Positions 1 through 6,793 of a DNA stretch of 10,637 nt are shown piece by piece (position 1 is the stretch's first letter; every line of letters begins with the position of its first letter). The stretch covers positions 1-10,637 of the forward strand of contig JBHJOS010000182.1 of assembly GCA_050329415.1 (NCBI GenBank). The letters are read 5' to 3'. The notes beneath the pieces were generated by a model, which was not told where the DNA came from, ran no database searches, and was given only the letters and a program-made list of their open reading frames with translations. The DNA is from JANNOG01 sp050329415. GTDB lineage: Bacteria; Actinomycetota; Actinomycetes; Actinomycetales; JBBAYJ01. A program made the translations under genes and the position numbers.

Positions 1-1
1 C

Positions 2-1495
2 CCGGTCGCGGTCGCTGCCGTGGACCTGGGTGCGTCGAGCGGGCGGGTGATGCGGTGCGAGGTGTCCGCCGACGCCGTCCACATGACGGAGGCGCACCGG
101 TTCCCCAACCGCCCGGTGACCGCCGGCGGCACCCTCCACTGGGACGTGCTTGCCCTCTACGCGGGGATCCTCGACGGGCTGCGGATGGCTGCCGAGCCCG
201 CCGCCCGGCTGGACTCGGTCGGCATCGACTCGTGGGCGGTGGACTACGGGCTGCTGGACGCCACGGGGGCGCTGCTCGGCAACCCGGTCCACTACCGGGA
301 CGGTCGCACCGCGGGCGTCATGGAACAGGTCACCGCCGACGTCGGCGCACAACGCCTGTACCAGGTCACGGGGCTGCAGCAGCTCCCCTTCAACACCTTG
401 TACCAGTTGGTCAGCGCGCGCGGGACGCCGGCCCTGGCCGCCGCTCGCACCCTGCTGCTCGTCCCCGACCTGTTCGCGTACTGGCTGACGGGGGAGGTGG
501 GCGCCGAGGTCACCAACGCCTCCACCACGCAGCTGCTCGACGTCTCGACCCGCACCTGGGCGACCGCGCTGGCCGAGCAGGCGGGCGTGTCGGTCGAACT
601 GCTGCCACCCCTGCGACGGCCGGGTGACCACGTCGGTGCCGTGAGCCCCGCCGTGGCCGCCGAGGCCGGGCTGTCGCCGGGACTGCCGGTGCTCGCGGTC
701 GGCTCCCATGACACCGCCTCGGCCGTGGTCGCCGTCCCGGCCCGCGGCGAGCGCTTCGCCTACGTCTCGTGCGGGACGTGGTCGCTGGTCGGTGTCGAGC
801 TGCCGCAACCGGTGCTCACCGAGGCGGCCCGGCAGGCGAACTTCACCAACGAGGCCGGGGTGGACGGGACCGTCCGGTTCCTCCGCAACGTCATGGGACT
901 GTGGCTGCTGCAGGAGTGCCGTCGCGAGTGGGCGCGGCGGGGGGACCGCACCCCCCTCCCGCTCCTGCTGGCCGCGGCCGGGGCCGAGACCCCGCGGCGC
1001 TCCCTGGTCGACGTCGACGACGCGGCCTTCCTGCCCCCCGGGGACATGCCGGCCCGGCTGGCCGAGGCCTGTCGCCGTCTGGGCGAGCGAGTCCCGGAGA
1101 CGCCCGCCCAGGTGGTCCGCTGCGTCCTCGACAGCCTCGCGCTGGCCTACCGGCGGGCGGTGCGGGATGCCTCGGTGCTGTCCGGGCTCCCGGTCTACGC
1201 GGTCCACGTGGTCGGCGGCGGGGCGCGGAACGAGCTGCTGTGCCGCCTCACCGCCGACGCCTGCGGCCGTCCCGTCGAGGCCGGCCCCGTCGAGGCGGCC
1301 GCCTTGGGCAACGCCCTGGTCCAGGCCCGCGCTCACGACGTCGACCTGCCGACCCTCGCCGACATGCGGCGGCTGGTCCGCCGGTCCCGGACCGTGCACC
1401 GCTACGAACCGGGCGACGATCCCGCGGTGTGGGACGCCGCCGAGGAGCGGGTCCACGGCCGGGTTCGGGCGACCTCGGTGAGGGGCCCGGGCTGA
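2..1495 (+). CDS. rhaB: Rhamnulokinase (FGGY carbohydrate kinase), 5' end outside window
   Basis: ATP-dependent kinase that phosphorylates L-rhamnulose to L-rhamnulose 1-phosphate in cytoplasmic rhamnose catabolism. The frame is open to the left edge. The GTG at 20 falls inside the first beta strand of the ATPase fold (AVDLGASSGRVM), so the true start lies a few codons upstream. Counting from that GTG: phosphate-binding DLGASSGR 2-9; sugar-site GIDSWAVDYG 68-77 and HYRD 91-94; catalytic-base motif GSHDTA 228-233 (Asp231); YVSCGTWSL 248-256; RhaB-typical NFTNEAG 274-280; second ATP-domain motif VVGGGARN 397-404, followed by the EAGPVEAAALGNALVQA stretch. These motifs separate RhaB from xylulokinase and glycerol kinase. 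About 495 residues are visible, close to full family length. No other rhamnose gene is in the window, so any partners must lie to the left. It converges with modC. Confidence 0.93.
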   Translation, partial: PVAVAAVDLGASSGRVMRCEVSADAVHMTEAHRFPNRPVTAGGTLHWDVLALYAGILDGLRMAAEPAARLDSVGIDSWAVDYGLLDATGALLGNPVHYRDGRTAGVMEQVTADVGAQRLYQVTGLQQLPFNTLYQLVSARGTPALAAARTLLLVPDLFAYWLTGEVGAEVTNASTTQLLDVSTRTWATALAEQAGVSVELLPPLRRPGDHVGAVSPAVAAEAGLSPGLPVLAVGSHDTASAVVAVPARGERFAYVSCGTWSLVGVELPQPVLTEAARQANFTNEAGVDGTVRFLRNVMGLWLLQECRREWARRGDRTPLPLLLAAAGAETPRRSLVDVDDAAFLPPGDMPARLAEACRRLGERVPETPAQVVRCVLDSLALAYRRAVRDASVLSGLPVYAVHVVGGGARNELLCRLTADACGRPVEAGPVEAAALGNALVQARAHDVDLPTLADMRRLVRRSRTVHRYEPGDDPAVWDAAEERVHGRVRATSVRGPG

Positions 1496-1546
1496 GGGGC
1501 GCGCGGTGCGGGACCCTGACTGGACGAGGCTCCGCGCCCGAAGGCT
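1496..1546. terminator. Convergent gap with weak inverted repeat
   Basis: This 51-base gap separates the convergent rhaB and modC stops. GGGCGCG at 1497-1503 can pair with CGCGCCC at 1533-1539 across a loop of about 29 bases. There is no T-tract on either strand. It could be a weak bidirectional terminator, but in such GC-rich DNA a 7-base stem with a long loop may be chance. Confidence 0.25.
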
Positions 1547-2230
1547 TCAGGTGGTCTCGCTCGATGTCCGAGCCTGCTCGGTCGGTTCCTGGTCGACCAC
1601 GCGGCCGGCGTCCAGCACGACGACGTGGTCGGCGAGGGCGACCACGTCGGCCGGGTCGTGCGTCACCAGCAGCGTCGCTCCGGGGAACGACGTGAGGTGG
1701 GTGCGCAGTTCGGTCCGGACCTGGGGCCGGGTGCTCGCGTCGAGTGCCGCGAGCGGCTCGTCGAGCAGCAGGGCGACGGGGTCGCTCGCCAGGGCGCGGG
1801 CCAGAGCGATCCGTTGCTGCTGGCCGCCGGACAGCCGGCCCGGCCGGGACCGGGCGTGGTCGGCCAGTCCCAGGCGTGCCAGCCACCGGCCGGCGTCGGC
1901 GCGGGCGCGTCGGGCCGGCACGCCGCGGCTGCGGGGCCCGAAGGCGACGTTCTCCAGGGCCGACAGGTGGGGGAACAGGAGATAGTCCTGGTGGACGATG
2001 CCGAGCCGGCGGCGCTCGGGCGGGACGAGGAGGCCGGGTGGGGCGTCGAGCACTCGCCCGGCGACCACCACCCGCCCGGCGTCGATCGGGACGAACCCGG
2101 CGACGGCCCGCAGCAGGGTGGTCTTGCCCGCCCCGTTGGGTCCGAGGACCGCGGTGACCGTCCCGGCCGGGACCTCGAACGCGACGTCGAGGTCCAGCGT
2201 GCCGAGACGGACCCGCACCTGGGCCGACAT
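1547..2230 (-). CDS. modC: Molybdate ABC transporter ATP-binding protein, TOBE-less
   Basis: Cytoplasmic ATPase that powers molybdate import through ModB. At 227 residues it holds one complete nucleotide-binding domain: Walker A GPNGAGKT 30-37, Q-loop Gln81, ABC signature LSGGQ 133-137, Walker B VALLLDEP 152-159, D-loop LAALD 160-164 and H-loop His191. Classic ModC proteins are about 350 residues with a C-terminal TOBE domain for oxyanion sensing. Here the protein stops some 36 residues after the H-loop, so that domain is absent; the gene looks designed short rather than frameshifted. I chose ATG 2230 because GGGAG lies 8 bases upstream. A GTG at 2263, overlapping the modB stop as GTGA, would add 11 residues and remains possible. 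It is the last gene of the mod operon, 29 bases after modB. Its assignment as molybdate rather than sulfate or another oxyanion ATPase rests on the neighbours. Confidence 0.9.
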   Translation of the reverse strand: MSAQVRVRLGTLDLDVAFEVPAGTVTAVLGPNGAGKTTLLRAVAGFVPIDAGRVVVAGRVLDAPPGLLVPPERRRLGIVHQDYLLFPHLSALENVAFGPRSRGVPARRARADAGRWLARLGLADHARSRPGRLSGGQQQRIALARALASDPVALLLDEPLAALDASTRPQVRTELRTHLTSFPGATLLVTHDPADVVALADHVVVLDAGRVVDQEPTEQARTSSETT

Positions 2231-2259
2231 GCCCCGCTCTCCCGAGGACCCGGTCGCCG

Positions 2260-3072
2260 TCACCTGCGCCCCGCCCACCGGCCCCGCAGGGCGACGATCA
2301 CGGCGAGGGAGACTGCGACGAGGACCAGGCTGAGGGTCACGGCGGCGTCGGGGTCGGTCTCCAGCCGGAGGTAGACCTCCAGCGGCAGGGTGCGGGTGCG
2401 ACCCTCGACGTTGCCGGCGAAGGTGATGGTGGCGCCGAACTCGCCCAGGGCCCGGGCCCAGGCCAGGACCGTGCCCGCCACCAGCGACGGGGCGACGAGC
2501 GGGAGGCTGACCCGCCGGAACACGGTGAGGCGCCCGGCCCCGAGGCCGGCTGCGGCGTCCTCCAGCCGGAGGTCCGCCTGACGCAGGGCGCCCTCCACCG
2601 TGATGACGAGGAAGGGCATCGCGACGAACGTCGCAGCGAGCACGGCTCCCGCGGTCGAGAACGTGAGCTGGACACCGAAGGTCTCGTGGAGCCACCCCCC
2701 GAGGGGGCTGCGGCGGCTGAAGGCCGCGAGCAGCGCCACCCCGCCCACCACCGGGGGCAGCACCATCGGCAACAGCACCAGGCCCCGGACGACGTGGCGG
2801 CCGGGGAAGTCCCAGCGGGCCAGCACCCAGGCCAGGGGCACGCCGAGGACGACGCACAGCAGCGCCGCCGAGAGCGACGTCACGAGGGACAGCCGCAGGG
2901 CCGCCGCAGCGGCCGGGTCGGTGAGGTGTTCTGCGAGGTCGGCCCAGTCCGCCCGCTGGAGGAGACCTGCGAACGGCAGGGCGACGACGAGGACGGCGAG
3001 CGCGGCGACGGCCAGCAGGGGCGCCGGGGGCACCCGGTGGGCCGGACGCCGGGGCCGGGCCGCGACCGTCAT
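2260..3072 (-). CDS. modB: Molybdate ABC transporter permease
   Basis: Inner-membrane permease that forms the molybdate channel with ModC. The 270-residue length is typical or slightly long. A positively charged N-terminus (PRRPAHR) precedes hydrophobic segments near residues 18-38, 61-85, 95-118, 138-160, 190-207 and 243-262. The cytoplasmic coupling (EAA) loop that docks on ModC runs from EDAAAGLGAG (171-180) to SLPLVAPS (189-196). The strongly conserved ModB signature ARALGEFGATITFAGN lies at 206-221, followed by GRTRTLPLEVY (224-234). ATG 3072 overlaps the modA stop as ATGA, so the two are probably translationally coupled. All conserved parts are present. Confidence 0.95.
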   Translation of the reverse strand: MTVAARPRRPAHRVPPAPLLAVAALAVLVVALPFAGLLQRADWADLAEHLTDPAAAAALRLSLVTSLSAALLCVVLGVPLAWVLARWDFPGRHVVRGLVLLPMVLPPVVGGVALLAAFSRRSPLGGWLHETFGVQLTFSTAGAVLAATFVAMPFLVITVEGALRQADLRLEDAAAGLGAGRLTVFRRVSLPLVAPSLVAGTVLAWARALGEFGATITFAGNVEGRTRTLPLEVYLRLETDPDAAVTLSLVLVAVSLAVIVALRGRWAGRR

Positions 3073-3875
3073 GGGGCCGGCCCGAAGCCGTGGTCGGCGA
3101 GGATCCGCCGGCCGGGCGCCGAGAGCACGAACTCGACGAACGCAGCGGCGACGGCTGCGTTCCGGCTGTCCGCCAGACCCGCGACGGGGTAGCGGGCCAC
3201 GGCGTCGATCCCCGCCGGGAAGGCGATCACCTCGACGTCGTCGCCGGCGGCCGCCGCGTCCGTCCGGTAGACGACGCCGGCGGCCGCGTCCCCCCGGCTG
3301 ACGGCGGCCAGGGTGGAGCGGGCGTCCTCGCCGCGGGTCACGCTGGTCTCAGGGATCTCGACCCCGGCCGTGTCCAGGACCTCCTGGGCGAGGACGCCGC
3401 ACGGCACGTCCGCGCCGCACAAGGCGACGGTCCCGGAGTCGGTGAGGTCCTCGACGCCGGCGATGCCCTCCGGGTTGCCCGCCGGGGTCACGACGACGAG
3501 GTCGTTGGTGGCGAAGACCTGCGGCTGCCCGGCGACGGCGCCCGCCGCGGCGAGCCTGTCCATGGTCACTTCGCTGGCGAACGCCGCCACGTCCGCCGGT
3601 GCCCCCTCGACGATCTGTGTCGCCAGTCCGGACGAGGGGCCGAAGCTGAAGATGACGTCGGTGCCCGGGTTCGCGGTCTCGAACGCCGCCCCGATCTCCT
3701 CGAGGGCGTCGGTGAGCGAGGCGGCGGCCAGCACCACGACCTCGCCCGCGATCACTGTCGGGTCGTGCCCGGGCGCCGCTGCGGGCGGGGCGTCGCCGGA
3801 CGGCTCCGCGCACCCGGCGAGCATCCCGGAGACGATGGCCAGCAGTGCCGCGCCGGCCCGGCGAGCCCAGCTCAC
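3069..3875 (-). CDS. modA: Molybdate-binding lipoprotein
   Basis: Extracytoplasmic substrate-binding protein that captures molybdate and delivers it to ModB. The 268 residues begin with a lipoprotein signal: RR at 5-6, a hydrophobic run, and lipobox LAGC 19-22 with Cys22 as the probable lipidated residue. The mature part shows the ModA core: VVLAAASLTDAL (47-58), whose serine matches the first oxyanion ligand in the family; FGPSSGLATQI (78-88) with the second; and GVVYRTDA (200-207) with the conserved tyrosine. Cys153 and Cys159 (CGADVPC) could form a disulfide. GTG 3875 overlaps the upstream regulator's stop as GTGA. The frame stays open far upstream across other genes, but the lipobox position fixes the start near 3875. 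Confidence 0.94.
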   Translation of the reverse strand: MSWARRAGAALLAIVSGMLAGCAEPSGDAPPAAAPGHDPTVIAGEVVVLAAASLTDALEEIGAAFETANPGTDVIFSFGPSSGLATQIVEGAPADVAAFASEVTMDRLAAAGAVAGQPQVFATNDLVVVTPAGNPEGIAGVEDLTDSGTVALCGADVPCGVLAQEVLDTAGVEIPETSVTRGEDARSTLAAVSRGDAAAGVVYRTDAAAAGDDVEVIAFPAGIDAVARYPVAGLADSRNAAVAAAFVEFVLSAPGRRILADHGFGPAP

Positions 3876-4300
3876 CGGTCGCCTTCGGTGTCGGCGGGGA
3901 CCCTCGGGGCGGCCTCGACCACCACCATGGTGGCCTTGACCGCGGCGACGGCCAGGTCGCCCGGCTCGAGGCCGAGTTCGTCCGCGCCGTCGCGGGTCAT
4001 GAGGGACACGATCCGATGACCGCCGACCTGGATCTCGACGACGGCACTCACTCCGTCGCGCTCGACCCGGGTGACGACCCCGGTGAGCCGGTTGCGGGCG
4101 GACTGGGCGGGCAGCCACGAGGGCTGCGGCGGATGCGGACGCGACCGCAGGTGACGGGCGAGCTCCGCGCCGGAGACGACCCGGTGCCCGCCCGGTGTCC
4201 GGGTCGTCGCGAGGGTGCCGTCGTCGCACCAGCGCCGGACGGTGTCCACGCTGACCTGGAGGACCTCGGCCACCTGTCCGGCCCGGTAGCTCGTCGCCAT
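3872..4300 (-). CDS. HTH-TOBE (molybdate-responsive?) regulator
   Basis: Likely one-component DNA-binding regulator sensing molybdate or tungstate. With ATG 4300 it has 142 residues. Residues 4-50 form a MerR/excisionase-like helix-turn-helix (AGQVAEVLQVSVDTVRRW at 7-24, then the TPGGHRVV wing at 35-42). A Pro-rich linker leads to a single molybdopterin-binding TOBE domain at about 67-130: SARNRLTGVVTRV, VEIQVGGHRIVSLMTR, GLEPGDLAVAAVKATMVVVE. The TOBE fold binds oxyanions at the interface of oligomers. Position as first gene of the mod operon, coupled to modA by a GTGA overlap, supports control of molybdate uptake. It is not ModE, which pairs a different HTH with two TOBE domains. The start is uncertain: in-frame ATG 4330 and GTG 4354 exist, but the domain begins just after 4300. 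SD at 4300 is weak (GGGG). It could also act as a Mo store. Confidence 0.85.
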   Translation of the reverse strand: MATSYRAGQVAEVLQVSVDTVRRWCDDGTLATTRTPGGHRVVSGAELARHLRSRPHPPQPSWLPAQSARNRLTGVVTRVERDGVSAVVEIQVGGHRIVSLMTRDGADELGLEPGDLAVAAVKATMVVVEAAPRVPADTEGDR

Positions 4301-4350
4301 CGCCCCGAGTCGACCATGAGAAACCCGCATTGTCGAGGATTCTGCGCCAT

Positions 4351-4359
4351 TCACCTCCT
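4351..4359 (-). promoter_or_regulatory. Strong Shine-Dalgarno-like sequence, leader start?
   Basis: On the - strand the sequence AGGAGGTGA is a near-perfect anti-16S complement, with AGGAGG at 4359-4354. It is followed at once by ATG 4350, which opens a frame different from the TOBE regulator's, and it lies more than 50 bases from the regulator's ATG 4300. It may start a leader peptide or be fortuitous. It overlaps the GTG at 4354, which argues against that codon as the regulator's start. Confidence 0.35.
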
Positions 4360-4404
4360 GATGGCGAGTCTTGTCGTCGCACTGGGGTGAGGATGCCCTG
4401 CGCC

Positions 4405-4420
4405 CACATCGGGGGATGTG
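4405..4420. promoter_or_regulatory. Inverted repeat, candidate operator
   Basis: CACATC and GATGTG form a perfect 6-base inverted repeat around GGGG. It lies 14 bases before the chosen blaI start codon. BlaI/MecI repressors bind dyads overlapping their own promoters, so this is the best autoregulatory operator candidate here. The 6-4-6 spacing is not the classic staphylococcal BlaI box, so the assignment is positional. Confidence 0.4.
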
Positions 4421-4434
4421 ACACCCTGGCGGCC

Positions 4435-4821
4435 GTGCGTGAACGGGAACCGCTGGAGCGGGCGGTCCTCGACGTGCTGTGGCAGTCCTCCGGTCCGGTG
4501 ACCGCGACCGAGGTGGCGCGACTGCTGCCCGGTCGTCCCCGGGCGGCCACCACGGTCCTCACCGCCCTCGACCGGCTGCGGCGCAAGGGTGTCGTGATCC
4601 GCTCGGACGGTGGCCGACCGCACCGGTGGCAGGCCGTCGGCACCAGGGAGCAGGCGGCTGCGGCCGCCATCCTCGACGTCCTGCGGGAGAGCGCCGACCG
4701 GGGACTCGTGCTGTCGCGCTTCGTGGCCGAGGCGGACGAGGCGGACGTCGCGGCGCTGCAGCACGCGCTGCGGGAGCGCTCCGGCGGCGGCGCCGCGGCG
4801 GCTGCGCCGACGTCCGGATGA
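4435..4821 (+). CDS. BlaI/MecI-family transcriptional repressor
   Basis: Winged-helix repressor of the penicillinase-repressor family; such dimers repress target promoters until cleaved by, or after signalling from, a partner membrane peptidase. With GTG 4435 the protein has 128 residues, the usual family size. The N-terminal helix EREPLERAVLDVLW (3-16), recognition region TATEVARLLPGRPRAATTVLTALDRLRRKG (23-52) and wing VIRSDGGRPHRWQA (54-67) are typical. The C-terminal dimerisation helices follow (AILDVLRESADRGLVLSRFVAEA, 78-100), then a low-complexity Gly/Ala tail. An upstream ATG at 4394 would add about 14 non-conserved residues and consume the candidate operator, so GTG is preferred. It overlaps the M56 gene as ATGA. 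No beta-lactamase or other obvious target lies nearby, so the regulon is unknown. Confidence 0.88.
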   Translation: MREREPLERAVLDVLWQSSGPVTATEVARLLPGRPRAATTVLTALDRLRRKGVVIRSDGGRPHRWQAVGTREQAAAAAILDVLRESADRGLVLSRFVAEADEADVAALQHALRERSGGGAAAAAPTSG

Positions 4822-5720
4822 CGAGCTGGCTCCAGGGGCCGGTGGCCCTCGACGCGGCCCTGCTGGCGACCCTGCTCGCCGTTCTGTCGGGCCCGCTGCC
4901 GCAAGCGGTGGCTCGGTGGTCGTGGCCGCGGGCGTCTCCCCGGCTGGGGCTGCTGCTGTGGGCCGCGGTGAGCTGGGCGTGGGTGTTGTCGCTGGTTGGG
5001 CTGGTGCTGGCCGTCGCCCTCGCCCCGTTCGGCAGGCCGCTGATCCCCGCGCTCCTCGCGGCCGGCGCGGCACCCGCTGCGCTGCCCGCGCCCGCCCTGG
5101 CTGGCACCCTCGTCGCCGCCGTCGTCCTGGTGGCGCTGCCCGCCCTCGCCGTCGGCGGGTGGGCCCGGGACGCCCGCCGCGGCAGCCGGCATGCCGCCCG
5201 GCTCGCCGTGCTCGGCGGCGGCGACCGCGTGGGAGACCTTCTCGTTGTGCCGGCCGGCGCCCCGCTCGCCTTCACCCTGCCGGGGTGGGGGCGCGGGCGC
5301 GTCGTCGTCACCCGAGCGTGCCTCGACGAGCTCGCGCCACTGGAGCGGGAGGCCGTGCTGGCGCACGAGCGGGCCCATGCGACCGGCGCTCATCACGCGG
5401 TGCAGGCCTGGTTCGCCGCCTGGCGGCGGCTCGCCTCGCTGCCCGGGCCGCGAGCGGCCGAGATCGCGGTCGCGGTCCTGCTCGAGGTGGTCGCGGACCA
5501 GGCCGCTGCCAGGGCGGCTGGCCGGGCCGCCACGGCATCTGCGCTCTACCGCCGGTGCGCCCCGCCGACCGGGGACTGGCGGCCGCAACCGGCGACGCTG
5601 GTCCGGCTGCGCACCCTGGCCCGGGCCGGTTCCGCCGTCCCGCCGCTGGTCCGGGTCTCGATGCCGTCCCTGGCAGCGGGCCTGCTGGTGGTGCCCGGGC
5701 TGCTGCTCGGCCGCGCCTGA
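4818..5720 (+). CDS. M56-type (BlaR1-like) membrane metallopeptidase
   Basis: Probable integral-membrane zinc protease that relieves repression by the adjoining BlaI-type protein. The 300 residues show hydrophobic segments near 8-30, 43-70, 75-92, 93-114 and a C-terminal one at 283-298. The peptidase core is between them: HERAH at 183-187 (HExxH; His183 and His187 zinc ligands, Glu184 catalytic) and EVVAD at 223-227 (ExxAD, Glu223 the third ligand). The sequence before HExxH (GWGRGRVVVTRACLDELAPLEREAVLAHE) is typical of M56/M48-like enzymes. Unlike staphylococcal BlaR1 or MecR1 it has no C-terminal penicillin-binding sensor domain, so what it senses cannot be read from the sequence. ATG 4818 overlaps the blaI stop. 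Short M56 proteins paired with BlaI are common in actinobacteria. Confidence 0.85.
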   Translation: MTSWLQGPVALDAALLATLLAVLSGPLPQAVARWSWPRASPRLGLLLWAAVSWAWVLSLVGLVLAVALAPFGRPLIPALLAAGAAPAALPAPALAGTLVAAVVLVALPALAVGGWARDARRGSRHAARLAVLGGGDRVGDLLVVPAGAPLAFTLPGWGRGRVVVTRACLDELAPLEREAVLAHERAHATGAHHAVQAWFAAWRRLASLPGPRAAEIAVAVLLEVVADQAAARAAGRAATASALYRRCAPPTGDWRPQPATLVRLRTLARAGSAVPPLVRVSMPSLAAGLLVVPGLLLGRA

Positions 5721-5803
5721 GCCCGGATCTCGCAGCCGACGTCTCGGAACACTTCGCCCCCCGGACCGGGAGGAGGTCGCCGCGACGCAGGATCCCTGGC
5801 CCT

Positions 5804-5840
5804 GGTCGTTGCACGGTGCAACTTGCACGGTGCAACGACC
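5804..5840. repeat. 37-base palindrome of two 13-base palindromic units
   Basis: The unit TTGCACGGTGCAA (TTGCAC-G-GTGCAA) occurs at 5809-5821 and again at 5823-5835, one base apart. The pair is flanked by GGTCG on the left and CGACC on the right, so the whole 18-1-18 block is itself a palindrome with one mismatched pair. It lies between the convergent stops at 5720 and 5885. It may be a bidirectional terminator (long stem, no T-tract) or a tandem operator for a dimeric repressor. The rest of 5721-5884 shows nothing further that I recognise. Confidence 0.8.
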
Positions 5841-5884
5841 TGCAGGCGCATGCCGTCGGGCGCCGGGCCGAGGACTTCGCGGTG

Positions 5885-6793
5885 TCAGTCCGCCGGTTCG
5901 AGGGCGACCGTCTCGGCGCGGCGAGGTGCCTCGGGGACCGTCGCCGAACAGGTGAGCCGCGCCGATCCGGCGGCGCTCAGGCGGAACCGAAGGACGTATC
6001 GCCGGCCGCGGTGCTCGACGAGCGCGCGGACGCGCCCGTCGGCGCCCGCGGGAGTCACCGACCGGACGGTCACCGCCCCGTGCCGGTCGTCGTCCAGTTC
6101 CCGGGCGGCGAGGGCCTCGGCCGCCTGGACCACCGCGGGGCGGCCGACGCGTCCCCGGTGGTGCCGCGGATCCAACCGCCCTGCCCGCCACGCGGTGACC
6201 GCCGGGCCGGCGGTCGCCGCGTCGAGGCCGCCGAGGGTGTCCCCCGTCGGCAACAGCACGGTGTTGCCGGCGAACCGGCAGCCGCCGAGGTGGGTGGACT
6301 CCCAGACGTCCAGGCCGGCCGCTCCCGAGAGGGCCGCGGCGACCGGGCGGCCGCGGACCGCGCAGCACACGTCCCGGCTGCCGTGGGTGCAGACGAGCGC
6401 GACCTCCTGTGGTCCGCTCGCCCGGGCGGCCTCGGGGACGACCTCGGCGCGCGGGTCGAGGGCGGCGAGGTCGCGGTCGGTCCGCCAGGCGCCCCAGTGC
6501 ACCGCCTCGATCCCGGGTCGGGTGTCGGCCAGTGCCCAGCGGTGGGGGTGTACGCGGTCGGCCGGGTGCCGCCCGGGCCGGCGGATCAGCAGCAGCCGCG
6601 TTCCCGCGGCGTTCGCGACGGCCTCGAGTGGGCGGACGACCGTCGGGTCGAGCCGGGTCCGCGGGTCGCGCGGCCACGGACCGGGGAGTTCGACGAGGAG
6701 GAAGCGGATCGCCGGGACCGCGGTGGCAGCGAGGTCGTCGCCGCGCTCGCGGGCGGCGTCGGAGCACCGGTACGCCGGTGCGCGCCCGCTCAG
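5885..6793 (-). CDS. Sucrase/ferredoxin-like (Suc_Fer-like) thioredoxin-fold protein
   Basis: Member of the sucrase/ferredoxin-like family, proteins with a thioredoxin-like ferredoxin fold thought to bind a 2Fe-2S cluster; the cellular role is not established. With a CTG start at 6793 it has 302 residues, the usual family length. The family N-terminus is clear: YRCSDAARERGDDL (8-21) and FLLVELPGPWPRD (31-43). The core has CTHGSRDVCC (135-144, Cys135, Cys143, Cys144) and HLGGCRFAGNTVLLPTG (168-184, Cys172), the likely cluster or redox region. No in-frame ATG, GTG or TTG exists between 7003 and 6793, and the next GTG (6502) would remove the conserved N-terminus. CTG 6793 forms a CTGA overlap with the JmjC gene's stop, parallel to ATGA and GTGA couplings elsewhere in the window. 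It is the last gene of the TPR-peptide-JmjC unit and may supply electrons or redox sensing to it (inference). Confidence 0.82.
   Translation of the reverse strand: MSGRAPAYRCSDAARERGDDLAATAVPAIRFLLVELPGPWPRDPRTRLDPTVVRPLEAVANAAGTRLLLIRRPGRHPADRVHPHRWALADTRPGIEAVHWGAWRTDRDLAALDPRAEVVPEAARASGPQEVALVCTHGSRDVCCAVRGRPVAAALSGAAGLDVWESTHLGGCRFAGNTVLLPTGDTLGGLDAATAGPAVTAWRAGRLDPRHHRGRVGRPAVVQAAEALAARELDDDRHGAVTVRSVTPAGADGRVRALVEHRGRRYVLRFRLSAAGSARLTCSATVPEAPRRAETVALEPAD

Larger units (their letters stand above)
4301..4434. promoter_or_regulatory. Divergent intergenic region, mod operon / blaI
   Basis: This 134-base stretch must carry the start signals of the leftward mod operon and the rightward blaI-M56 pair. 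For the mod side, GACAAT (4334-4329 on the - strand) is a possible -10 element about 29 bases before ATG 4300, but no good -35 partner is visible. For the blaI side, TTGTCG at 4371-4376 is a poor -35 candidate without a well-spaced -10. The inverted repeat and the Shine-Dalgarno-like site in this stretch are listed separately. Confidence 0.5.

Noticed and set aside
20..22. GTG at 20 as the true start of rhamnulokinase
   Set aside because: It encodes the Val of the conserved first strand (AVDLGASSG), and the frame continues in a family-like way to the window edge.
4048..4350. 100-codon - strand frame starting at ATG 4350 after the strong Shine-Dalgarno
   Set aside because: The product overlaps the HTH-TOBE gene out of frame and has shadow-like composition. 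Kept only as a possible short leader start, not as a gene.
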